Shown: positions 36,818 through 47,518 of the stretch, piece after piece
Position numbering within the stretch: the stretch's first letter is position 1
Layout: each line of letters opens with the position of its first letter
Source of the DNA: Echinometra lucunter
Lineage: Eukaryota; Echinodermata; Echinoidea; Camarodonta; Echinometridae
Assembly (NCBI GenBank): GCA_029962745.1
Contig: CM057162.1
Coordinates: 7,819,080 to 7,883,079, forward strand
DNA: 64,000 bases
Direction of reading: 5' to 3'
The notes under the pieces: model-generated
The model's input: the letters and a program-made list of their open reading frames with translations, nothing else
Databases searched by the model: none
What the model was told of the DNA's origin: nothing
Made by a program: the position numbers and the translations under genes

Positions 36818-37386
36818 GAACCAGAATGGCATTAACTCATATCATTTTATACAGACTTAAAGGGAAAGTCCACCCCAGAAGTTTCACTATTTCAATAAAA
36901 GGAGATGAATTTGAACAACATTTAAAAAAAAAAATCAGGAAAATCGGTCAAAGAATAAGAAAATTACACTCATTTGTATTTTTCTAGTAAATTACTCTCG
37001 GCTCTGCAAATTGGCAACACTGATGACATATGCGAGCAGGTCTAGAAGTTATACATTTTCTTACCCCATAGTCAAAGTATGCTATGTAAAAACCAATTTT
37101 TCTGAACATACATTGACTATGGGGGTTAGAAAATGTGTAACATCAAAGAAAATTGAGAAAATGTGAAATTTCATGTACAAAGTGAATGGAGACCTGCGTG
37201 CATATGATGTCATCAGTGTTGCCAATTTGCAGAGCAGTTTACTAGAAAGTGTAGATGAGTGTAATTTTCTTATTCTTTGACCGATTTTGCTCATTTCTGT
37301 TTTTAAATGCTGTTCAAATTGATCTCCTTTTATTAAAAAAGTTAAACTTCTAGGGTGGACTTACCCTTTGACACCCTTCTGACTCC
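36818..37386. repeat. Family 1 hairpin split by a MITE
   Basis: The left half is GAACCAGAATGGCATTAACT ... ACAGACTT and the right half, CACCCTTCTGACTCC, lies beyond the element at 36859-37371. Removing the element restores the usual hairpin order seen at 4711-4766. Confidence 0.75.
36859..37371. mobile_element. Foldback MITE (AAAGGGAAAGTCCACC ends)
   Basis: 513 bp with long inverted arms. AAAGGGAAAGTCCACCCC ... is mirrored by GGGTGGACTTACCCTTTGA. Inner paired blocks are AATAAAAGGAGAT, CGGTCAAAGAATAAGAAAAT and TTGGCAACACTGATGACAT against GATGTCATCAGTGTTGCCAA. The two arms meet near 37090. No coding capacity. It resembles foldback MITEs widespread in marine deuterostomes; superfamily not assigned. 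Confidence 0.9.
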
Positions 37387-37389
37387 ATA

Positions 37390-40300
37390 CAGATGATATA
37401 AGGTAGATGATGAGAGATGCTGATTATGATGAAACCAAATGAAAATTTTGTAATGATTATTACCCAAATGTTGCCAGCATTGTTGAGGTTTGATGTGAAA
37501 GTGGAGAAGTTGAATTTTAGGAACCATTGATTTTGAATGGTGAAACATTTTTTTGGGCAGATTTATTGTAATGAATGGTATGTACATGTACTGGATTTGA
37601 TAAAGGCCATTGAATGAAATACATTTACATGTACATGGATGACTTATTACCTGAGAATTTCAAAGCTCACCTTGTCAATGCTAAAAGAGCACCATAACTC
37701 AATTTACAGTTTCTGTCAGTATGTCATAATGCTTCAATTCATCGAAAAAAAAATTAAAATAGGGAAGTCCAGTTTGGCTTGCTATTGTAATTTTCCTGGG
37801 AATATGTTTTCTTTATTGGGGGGGGGGGGCTGAAGTTTTTTATGCAAGGAGTTTTGTATGAAGTTCAGAATGTGAGACCTACATGTAAGATAGTTAAAAT
37901 TGAAATAAAATAGGAAGAGGGTAAGACAGATTGAAAGAGAGGTCAGTGGTACATGTAATAAGAAAGAAACAGAAGGGGAAGCATATTGTAAAGTTGAAAC
38001 CATAATTTTTTTCTTAATAGATGGCCTCCTTCATGAATCATTCATTCAAAGGACTATTTTTGATGAATATTATGAAAAAAAGTGTAAGAAATAGAGTCCA
38101 GCTTCATCCAATGATTGAATAATCGATAATAAGGATAATTTGCCCTTTGACCTCTGTGATGGGGGCCATCATTATAACAACTTAGATTAAAAGATTAAAG
38201 GATTAGAAAAAGTGCAGTAACAAAGGAGCAGAAGGTGGCACTATGCGGTATAAAACTCTTTAGAGTAATGGAGGCTTAAGGATAATTATGTTATATAACT
38301 TAGGATAGCCCTAACCTTCCATTATATTCACGGAAAAAGATACAGTAATTATCTGAAAATTGGGAGATTGATAGACTGTCTGTATCTTACACTGGCCAAA
38401 ACTCCATTATGGCCTAGCAGTGGCATAACCAGTGGATATAGGAGGAAAGTGCTTGAGGGAGTTGAGGGATAACTAAAGGTAGTACGTGTATAACATATAC
38501 ACTAGGCATATTATAGACCCCTTCATTGTGTGCATATTTCGATGTTCTTGCCCTGTCCTTCCCTATATGTAGGCAGAATTGAGAACTTATATGATAATTT
38601 GTGTCTCTGAAGAATGTGTAAAAAACTTTTAAAATATTTTGCTTGTGCATATGAGAGATGAAGATTTTTTAGATGTGTTTACAGAGAAATCAGGCCCCTG
38701 TGTCTAAATATGAAAGCTGGTACAGTATTTGTTGTTTCTGCTTTAGAGGATTTTCTGCAGCAAAAAGAAAGACCTACCCCCTCCCCATCCTAAGAATCTT
38801 CAATCTGCTCAGGTGCTACCATACTGACTAAATAGCCTCATCCATTACTGCATTAGATTAGCCTCTCAATGGCCTCCTATTGTCATACCATGCTGGATGA
38901 AAGGGCCCAGTAGAGCAGGACAAGAGTTCTTCTTTGAAAATCTGAAAGAAAAACATCAGCCCAAACAAAACTTTTGAGAGGGTGCCTCTTGATTCCTTGG
39001 ACCATTTGCTACCCAAGTACCCATGAGCGTAATTACATCATATGTCATCATAGGAAGAATTGAAGCTTGAATGAGACATGTGTGTACATGTATGCATGCT
39101 GTGGACAACTTTCTCAGAATATATACAAGTCAAAATTAGAAATTCCTAAATGTAATTGCCGAAGATGCAGTATGATGCACTATGATACAATCTTCATAGA
39201 TAAAATAGAATTGTTTATTAAATTGAACTTACAATTCAACATGTTCACTTTGTGTGAAATCACTTAAAGCACTTAATGTACAATTCCATGATCTCCAGTA
39301 TCATCACATGAAAATTAAAAAATAAATGCACATGAATGACAAGTCATTGTTATTAGCTTATATTCATCTCCGTGAAAAAAATCTAACACTGATCGACTTT
39401 TCTTCCTTAAAAATGGGGGGGGGGGGGAGGAATTTTGCATTAAAAGTCAGAAACATCTATCCAGCATTTCCGTCTCAAATCAGTACAAGATATACATGTA
39501 GCCTCAGGCAGTTGTCGTGGCAGATAAACATTACAATGACAAGTAAAAAGGATTATTTGTTTTACTTTAAGGTACATTCTGTCAGAATCTGGACATCTCA
39601 AGTAGGTGGACATTTACTCAGAAGGCCCTTTCACACAAGAAAAAAGTTACATTTAGACCATAGTTCAAGTCCCAGTTTTTCCTGCGATTGTTCACACCCG
39701 TGTGATGTATAAAATTGATTGTAATCTGATTTGATTTAATCTATGGTGTAAACATGATTTTTTTTTTTCTATAATTAATGAACAAACAGTGTCTGAGGAA
39801 CCAAGAAAATTTAAAAGTGTAGATATTTAAAAAGGTGCCATTCACATGAAAGGCAGACATTATATGCTAGATCAGCTGTGATTCATATCTCAATTTTTGC
39901 ACCCTTTCACACCCTTGCATGTACTATGTACTTGTAAATTCATTTTTCTTATCTCTTTCCAACAGGTCTTCCTTTTAATCCCCAAAATATATTGAATTTC
40001 TGGCTCCACATAATTCCCCTCCCCAAAGAAAACCCCATTATTAATGGTATTTTGAATATGATCCAAATCTCGTTTATTCTCCTTTATCAATTAGAATATT
40101 TTTGTTCACACTTGCGTACACGAATCCATGATTTCCTGTGCTGTGTAAACAGTAAATCTCTCTAATTGCTTTAAAGTGTGAATGGCTCTAAAATCATCAA
40201 GACCTGTGATATACAAACAAGTTGTTGACTTTGGGATTTCAAGATTACCTTGGGCAAATTTATCCATCACATCAGGCAAAATAATCTTGGGTTTGACTAA

Positions 40301-40827
40301 TTGGATAAAGTATGATTGGCAGTATAAGGTTTCTTAAAGGAAATGTGTTTTGGAAGAAAACAGGCAAACATTGAAAAAAAATCCTTAGAAATAGCCTACT
40401 GAGGACAATAACTGTGAAGGCTTTTATGCAATGCAATGCAATGGAGGGACATGCATAGTTTTGAAGGGTATGTTTTTCATGAGTAAATGTAAGTGCATGC
40501 TACATGTATTTGTAAGAACAAAATTTTAGTGGGCATGCAGGCAGTAGAGTGCTGTAGGCTTACTTGTGGATACATTAGCCTAAGTTACGTGTTGGTTTCA
40601 TGGTAATGTAGGCTTATGTGTAGTGGCACTTGAAATGTGAAGAAAATATTACCGCGTGGTGGGGCTAAAGAATACAGAGTTAAGATGTCTTTGCCTTGGA
40701 AAACTTGTTCAACATTACTTATTTAGCGATACCAAGGATTTTGAATATCTGGATTGGCAAAGGTTGATTTTTATCACTGAAGGTCCATTCATATATGAGG
40801 GAGGAAACTGTAGGGATTTTTATGCGC
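37390..40827. other. No gene seen
   Basis: AT-rich non-coding sequence. 39620-40195 has several CCCTTTCACAC/GTGTGAATGGC motifs at its edges and inside and might be an old foldback element, but its ends do not pair convincingly. Confidence 0.5.
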
Positions 40828-41153
40828 ATTTTATAACACACAATTTAATGAGTGCGAGACATTAAGAGCAATCCTTTATTGCGTCATACCCCCGAAATAT
40901 GCTTTAAAAAACCCTGTGGTTTTCCCCCTCATATCTGAACAAGTCCTAAATTTTTAGTTCTTTTACCTTATGGCCTGGCATATGAAGCTTATTTTATAAC
41001 ACACAAGTGAATGAGTGCGAGGCATAGTAAGAGCAATCCTTTGTTGCATCATATCCCCGAAATATGCTTAAAAAAAACCCCTGTGGTTTTCCCCATCTTA
41101 TCTGAACAAGCCAAAATTGTTTAATTCTTTCACCTTATGGCCTGGTGTGTAAA
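40828..41153. repeat. Tandem duplication, 163 bp period, two units
   Basis: ATTTTATAACACACAA begins at 40828 and again at 40991. Both units continue AGAGCAATCCTTT, CCCGAAATATGCTT, CTGTGGTTTTCCCC, ATCTGAACAAG and CACCTTATGGCCTGG-type blocks. Diverged but clear. Confidence 0.9.
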
Positions 41154-41202
41154 TCTTATTTTCACTACATGGAGATTGATTTCATAGGGTCTGTGTTACA
41201 AG

Positions 41203-41471
41203 CATGGTTCTCACCAGGGCTTTAACACATGGTGGGGCCACCATGTGCAAAATTTAAAAGCACTTTGGCACCATGGGTAAATTTAGAAGGGGAAATGCCA
41301 CCATGTTCAAATTTAAGTCTGAAAGTGTATTATGGCACTTTTTGTATGCACAAAAAGGAACCCAACCAAAACAAAGCCACACTTTCCATTAGCTGTACTA
41401 TGCATAAATTTTTCTTCCATGCCGAATGTTACGTTTCCACCACATGTAAAAAAATCCTGGTGAGAAGCCTG
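41203..41471. mobile_element. hAT-type MITE, 269 bp
   Basis: An exact 8 bp target duplication GTTACAAG (41195-41202 and 41472-41479) flanks ends CATGGTTCTCACCAGGGCTT and, reversed, CAGGCTTCTCACCAGGATTT. Inside, GGCACCATG/GCCACCATG with AAATTTA recurs three or four times. No coding frame. Confidence 0.85.
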
Positions 41472-41479
41472 GTTACAAG

Positions 41480-43367
41480 ACTAGATATGCATGTATTATC
41501 TCCCAGTTTCTAATGGTTTCCAACACTGTAAGGTAACCTGTGGGTGAAACGCTCCAAAATAGAAGCAATAATGACGGTTTGAGGAACATCGGACATGCAG
41601 TTGTTCCATGCTGATGAGTTATGCTTGCTAATGCACATGTATATGTACATATACATACATTGAAAATGGCAGTTGCTCTGTTCATATGGATGTTGTAAAA
41701 CTGGTAGAAAGGAAAAGTGGAAAACTGATAAATTTTGCACCTGCAGAAATAAAGAATTGATTTCTGACTGTTGTTACCAAATGAATTATAATGAATTGCA
41801 TTGTAATGTCATTTTTTCACATCACGAGAATCATTGGCTTTATATGAATCGCTCCAGGAAATTGCTAAAATTGAGTATAAATTATTAGCTATTCTCTATT
41901 TGGATATCGCTTTCAGTTATTTCTACTATAAGTGGCATAGCTACATGTTTTTACAGGGGATACATGTATATTGGGGCATGTCCCCAAATCAAATGGTGGG
42001 GAAAAAAGAATCATAAGATAAAAAGAGAGAGGAAAAGGGAAAGTGAAAAGAAGGCCCCCTGCATGAACCTCTCCTACCCCTAATTTGTCCATGTTAATTT
42101 TCACTCTTTCATCAGAGAACCCCCCCCCACCCCTCATCTGATACCAGTACACCCCCCCCCCCCTTACATTTGACTTCACAGTGTCACTGTTTTCATTATA
42201 AAATCCCAGTACATGTTTCCCCATTGCTCTCTACCACAAACATATTTAACATTGCAGGAATATCATTGGTGACCGTTACCCCAGTCCCAGCCATTAGGAT
42301 TTGTGTTTCCTGCTGTGTCACTCTCACTCCTCTTCTTCCCATAGGAGAATCTATTTTAGGTCAGTGATCAACTCTAATTGACCAAGATTTTGTTAGCCAG
42401 TTGGCCTTCTATCCTTTAAATAGATAACGTTCATGAGGTTTGATGGTTTGGGATAGGGAGTAGTGGTTTCCGTAAAGGATTTTACGAAAAATGATGGAAG
42501 TGACTGGCAGTTTTGTTGGCTGAAATTCAGTAGAAGGGATGAACATATTGCATGACATAATTTAGCATTTCCTGCAAAAGAAAACCTATGAATAGATAGA
42601 GGGTCGATGAAATTTAGTGGTGATAGAACATATTCATTGAATACATATTCAAAGGGTTTCTGTTTTTGACAAGGCTATTTGTACAACTCTGAAACATCAA
42701 TTAGATAAAATTCTGGGAGTTGATCGAAAACTTCCTGCCAATTATGAAAATTGACCACATACTATTATTGCTTGCAGAGTAGTAGTTGGCCAGACAATTC
42801 TTTACTTTGATTTCCAATGCTCAATTATGAAAAGAATTGTGGTAAGGATAGACCAATGCTGGGCTAATTTTGTGAAATTACGACCTTCAAATGGGTAAGA
42901 GAGAAAAGTGAATAAATTCATGTTTTTGATTAGCCTCCATTTAGACCTCATGATTACAATTATTGAATGGAAAGAATGCACAAATTTAATCTTTGGTGAG
43001 TTTGACTGGATGTTGACCACTTATTATCAAACCCACCAACACTATTTTGATTGCATTCCTGTAGATGTTCTTTATTGTATGTACATTTTCTCGAAAGTAT
43101 TTTTTTTTGTGTGTGTGTTTTTTTCAGTATGCCTGCTGTCAAAATGAAGATAAGCCTGTAGGTCTACATAGTACATTGAAAACAAGAATGTCCTTGTTTG
43201 TTTGAAATATGATAAATGAATAAATCCATGACAGTTCATGAAAATATGTGGTCATGGAGGATGGCCCATTTCAATGACATGTTCTTCCATGGGGTCCTAT
43301 GATAGGTGCCCGAAGCAGGGGGGGGGGGCAAAAGAGGGGCAAAATACATTTTTGCCCCTCTCCCATA

Positions 43368-43398
<31 letters not shown>

Positions 43399-43773
43399 TA
43401 AGAGAATGATGGAAGAGAAAGAGCAGACAAAGGAACGATGATTTTGATGACTTTTTACTGTAAATCTGAAGAAGTTGATTGTGCTTCTCATGTGGAATTG
43501 CCCTTTTGCATGGCCAGTATAGTCTTCAGCACCTCTGTATTTGCCCCTTGATTCTGCATTATGAGGAGTGAAAGACTCGTGGAATTGAAGTGGGAGATAC
43601 TGAACTATCGCAATAATGCGCGTAGTGTAAGTCCTCAGATCTACGATTTCTTACAGAATGGCTGCCTAGGGATTACCTGTTTGTTTTATGCGGCAGTCTG
43701 AACCTCGTTTCAATTATAGCGGAGGCCTGTGAGGTAGAATCGACCAAGAAACGCTTGCCGCCTTAAGGAATAG
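41480..43773. other. No gene seen
   Basis: AT-rich sequence with C/G runs near 42120-42165 and 43318-43328 and a short (GA)n at about 43370-43394. Frames near 42908-43147 lack any support. Confidence 0.5.
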
Positions 43774-44420
43774 GATGCAGAGAGAGAGAGAGAGAGAGAA
43801 AGAGAGAGGGTAGCAATATATAATAGAGCATTTGGGAGAGAAATGGAGAGAGAGATGGACAGAGAGGGAAAGAGACTAGAATAGGGAGAAAGAGATAGAG
43901 AAAGTGAGAAACATGTAGTGGGTGAGTGCAAGGGAGAGAAAGAGAGAAACTGATAGAGATGGAGAAAGAGAGGGAATAGAAATAATGCTGGGAGAGAGGA
44001 GAGGAGGTGGAAAGAAGAAGGAGAAGGGGAAGAAGAAGAGGAAGAAGGAGAAGAAAAGGAAGAAGAAGAAGAAGAGGAGGAGGAGGTAGAAGCAGAAGAA
44101 AGAGAGAGAGAGAGAGCTGTGGATTAATATCTCATTCAGACTGGACAATGACACATGATACAATGTAGGAATCATGGAAGTTTGGGGATAGAGAGAGTGG
44201 GGGGGGGATGGACAGTACACCACAAAAAGTGGGAAAGGGATAGAAAAAAAGAGAGTGAGAGAGATAGGACAGTAGCACCAGAGAGAGATAGAGAGAAGGT
44301 GGGGGAAGGGGAGATACATGTATAGAGAAAGATGTCAGGAAAGAGAGGTATGTGTAGAGCTGGAATGATACATAAAGATGATTAAAGAAATGGATATCTA
44401 GAAATGGAGATGGAAGGAGG
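43774..44420. repeat. Long GA-rich polypurine tract
   Basis: About 650 bp, dominated by GAGAGA and GAAGAAGAGGAGG on the plus strand with only brief interruptions. The 147-codon minus-strand frame (Ser/Phe/Leu) is an artefact. Confidence 0.95.
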
Positions 44421-45229
44421 ATAAGAAAGAATGACCATTGCAGAGAGTGAAATAAAGAGTAGAAGCGTGGGTGAGAGAGAAATACTGCTGCTTTTGAGAT
44501 AAGCCTTCAATAAAGAAGCATAGATGCTCAACCAATCATTCATGCACAATAAATTGAGCTTCCTTGGGGCTGCTCTGATATGTGTACAGCGATAGAGACG
44601 GACAGGATAGTCTTGAAATATATCAGACTCCATTGCAGAGGATATACGGTTGTGGACATTTCAGACAAAGTAGTTTGTAAAATTTAAGAATAAATTGGGA
44701 TATATTCTAATTCTGTGTCAGAGATATAGACAAGGAAATCAAGTATGAATTGCTTAAACTTGAGATTTCTCATAAGTTCATGCACAGTGTAGGACACTGA
44801 GAAAAAAGAAAATTTCGTGTCTTGCATTACTTAGTGATATTTCAACTACTCTGTATATGAAGTCTGTATTTGTTTTAGCAGGAGCTGGAAAGAAATTAAG
44901 TGAAATTGTAAATGGACAAAATATGAAAATAAATACATGGGCTTCCATGTTGGTTGAAAAAATAAAACTTGTTGAAATATTGTTATAGATTTTACATAGA
45001 TGCAGATTGTAGAGAGCAGGTGTACAATCCTAAGGAAAAATATAATGTATCTTGTTGTATTAATTGGTCTGGCAGATCATGAAGTAATTTATCTAATGCA
45101 GTGATTCTTTGGCAACATATTGAAGACAACTCCATATTCCCAGACAAATTTGAACAACATTCGCAGTTTGCCTGCTCCTACTGTAGACTACCATTAAAGT
45201 CATGATAAATTCATGGTAGTTGATGGAAG

Positions 45230-45379
45230 ATGGCGACACCCGCTCCGAACTCCATTTCCCGTCGGCCGCGACGTCCTGTATTATGTGCCTTGCGAGACTT
45301 CATCATGGTTGAGTGTACAACGATGGTTGTTAGGCGCAAAGATCTGCCATGTGCAATGAATGAATGTGAGAATTTGTGA
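45230..45379 (+). CDS. Possible 49-codon small ORF in a CpG-rich patch
   Basis: GAAGATGGCGACA (good start context) opens a 49-residue frame, MATPAPNSISRRPRRPVLCA and onward, ending MNECENL. The first 90 bases hold many CpGs in otherwise CpG-poor DNA, as expected of a promoter-proximal exon or a young repeat. No homologue is recognised, and a conflicting 75-codon frame exists on the other strand. Most likely a first-exon-like patch or chance. Confidence 0.2.
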   Translation: MATPAPNSISRRPRRPVLCALRDFIMVECTTMVVRRKDLPCAMNECENL

Positions 45380-46155
45380 TGTTCCATGCAATATTCATAC
45401 ACACATGTTGATTTCTTTAACCCTTTGACTGCTTCCATTTTCCTTGGGAAGTAGCAGTCATCAGTCTGTGGGTTCAGACCCTATGTTATGTGTTACTCTT
45501 ACAAGGGTTTGCACTTGCAAACTACATGTAAGTAGTAAAGTATAGCCTGTCTGCAGTTGTACACTGTATGTGCAGTTTTTCCCTAGCCTCAATTGCCCAT
45601 TATGCATGTTCACTCCCAACTAACTTGACGATGTGTGTAGACATCTGCCTGGGTTACTGTAGCAACGCATTGTGGAAGTGATGACTGTGGAGGCAGACTT
45701 AACCTCGCTTCCAGGCTACTGATTATTAATTGGGAATTTGCCATTTGCCCTGCAAAGTAATCGTAGGATTTATTTTAGGATTCTCCTTGTAATTATGGTA
45801 ATAAAGTAGATCAACTCAACAAGGTGTAAATTGAATTTAAAGCGAAGATTTGGTTCTGAGGAATGCTTTTAATAGCAAGAGAATGAAAAAAATAAACAAT
45901 ATTTACCTTTTTGTGAGACTGATATGACTTGCTTCATCATGAAAGATTAATTAATGTGTCTGTTAGGGGCATAGAAGGGAAATAGAAAAAAGTGACTTTC
46001 TCCGTTTTTTAGTGCAACTTCCATCGCACATATATTTATTCTTCCTGCATGCAGATTGTATGTTTGCAGAAAGCTTGCAAAAAGAAGATGGAGTGTGCAA
46101 CTTGTAAACTGGGCATTGTTTTAAAGGTAATTTTGTTTAGAAGATAGATAAAACA

Positions 46156-46875
46156 TTGATGCTTTTACAACAACTGAAACAACACAAGCATTGTCATTGC
46201 CATCATCATCATTTCCACCAATTGATATCACCACATCTTCCACCCAACCATTACTACTACTATCACCACCAGCACCATCACCAGCACCAGCACCACCCCC
46301 ACCACCACCACCACCACCACCACCACCACCATCCCTACCACCACAACCAAGGCATCCCTATCACTATCACTTCAACTGTATCATCATCACTATGACGGAT
46401 TGACGGCTGCCACCAGGACATCACCATCAACATCATCTCTACTACCACCACCATCAAGATCATCATCACCTCTGCCTGCTTCACAAAAACATTCATTAAA
46501 ACAACCATTGCCACATCCACAACAGTCCCTGCATCTCCACCATAACAACCATAACAACCCTCAACCGTCACACCAGAGGTGCATTGACCCCTGTCATGTG
46601 TACCCTTTCTCCTTAAACCACACATGACAGCAACAACTATAACTACCGCATTACTCCTGATACTGTCATCCATTCCACATCTCCCCCAAACAAGAATAAA
46701 GGCCAACATCAATATTTCCACATTTTTATCGACGATACAGTATCATAACCATCACCACTGCAATTACTTGCACAATTGTGATCACTATTATCATACCTTC
46801 AACACAAACTTCAGCATCACCAATCATCTTTACCACTATAAACTTTGTAGCCAACACCAGCATTATCAACATTAA

Positions 46876-46918
<43 letters not shown>

Positions 46919-47090
46919 GACATAAACATTCCCGTGAACATGAACATGAACATGAATATCAACATCACTATCAATATCAATCAACATCAACATCAACATA
47001 AACTTCAACATCAACACCAACATCAACATCAACATCAACACCACCAACATTAAAATCAACATCAACATCACCACCACCTCTGTCATGTCA
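46156..47090. repeat. CAT/CAC/CAACAT tract with an internal duplication
   Basis: About 930 bp of degenerate CAN triplet and hexamer repeats, including (ACC)n near 46297-46330, (ATC)n at 46880-46918 and (CAACAT)n after it. A non-repeat block starting CAGAGGTGCATTGACCCCTG (46573) recurs as CAGAGGTACTTTGATCCCTG (47087), both followed by TTAAACCACA and AAACAAGAAT. A unit of about 510 bp was therefore duplicated. His-, Asp- or Met-rich frames are artefacts. Confidence 0.85.
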
Positions 47091-47470
47091 GAGGTACTTT
47101 GATCCCTGTCATCTCTACCCCCTTCTTAAACCACATGCCAGCAACATCTACGCACCGCATCACTCCACCCACTATCATCCTTGCCCCGTCTCCCGGAAAC
47201 AAGAATGAAAGATACCGTCCCCATCATGGCCTCCATCTTCGATAAACCGCTCTTCCCTCTTTGCCCCTCTCATCACACTCTCTCCTCCGATGAACACATT
47301 CAGTCGTCCGGTTCGGTTCTTTGAGTCAGAATGTGTCATCATATCGACACTGCTCTCCACCATTCACTGAGCATCATCCTCATGCAAAGTGTAATCTATA
47401 ATGGATTTGCTCATGGTCTTCACTCATCCAAGGTGGTAGTCATTTGGCTATTTCTCATTTTTGTTCACAT

Positions 47471-47518
47471 TGATGATCAAATTGATGATCAAATCGATGA
47501 CCAAATTGATGATTCACT
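47471..47518. repeat. 12 bp tandem repeat, four units
   Basis: GATGATCAAATT occurs four times with one or two changes each. No gene is seen from here to 50048; 49140-49210 has T and G runs and 49380-49410 a CT run. Confidence 0.9.

Noticed and set aside
39620..40195. Foldback element with CCCTTTCACAC ends
   Set aside because: Motif recurs at the edges and inside, but the arms do not pair and no target duplication is seen.
43876..44319. 147-codon Ser/Phe/Leu frame on the minus strand
   Set aside because: Artefact of the polypurine tract; composition follows the repeat exactly.
46156..47090. Many His-, Asp- and Met-rich frames of 70-128 codons
   Set aside because: They are translations of CAT/CAC repeats in all frames.
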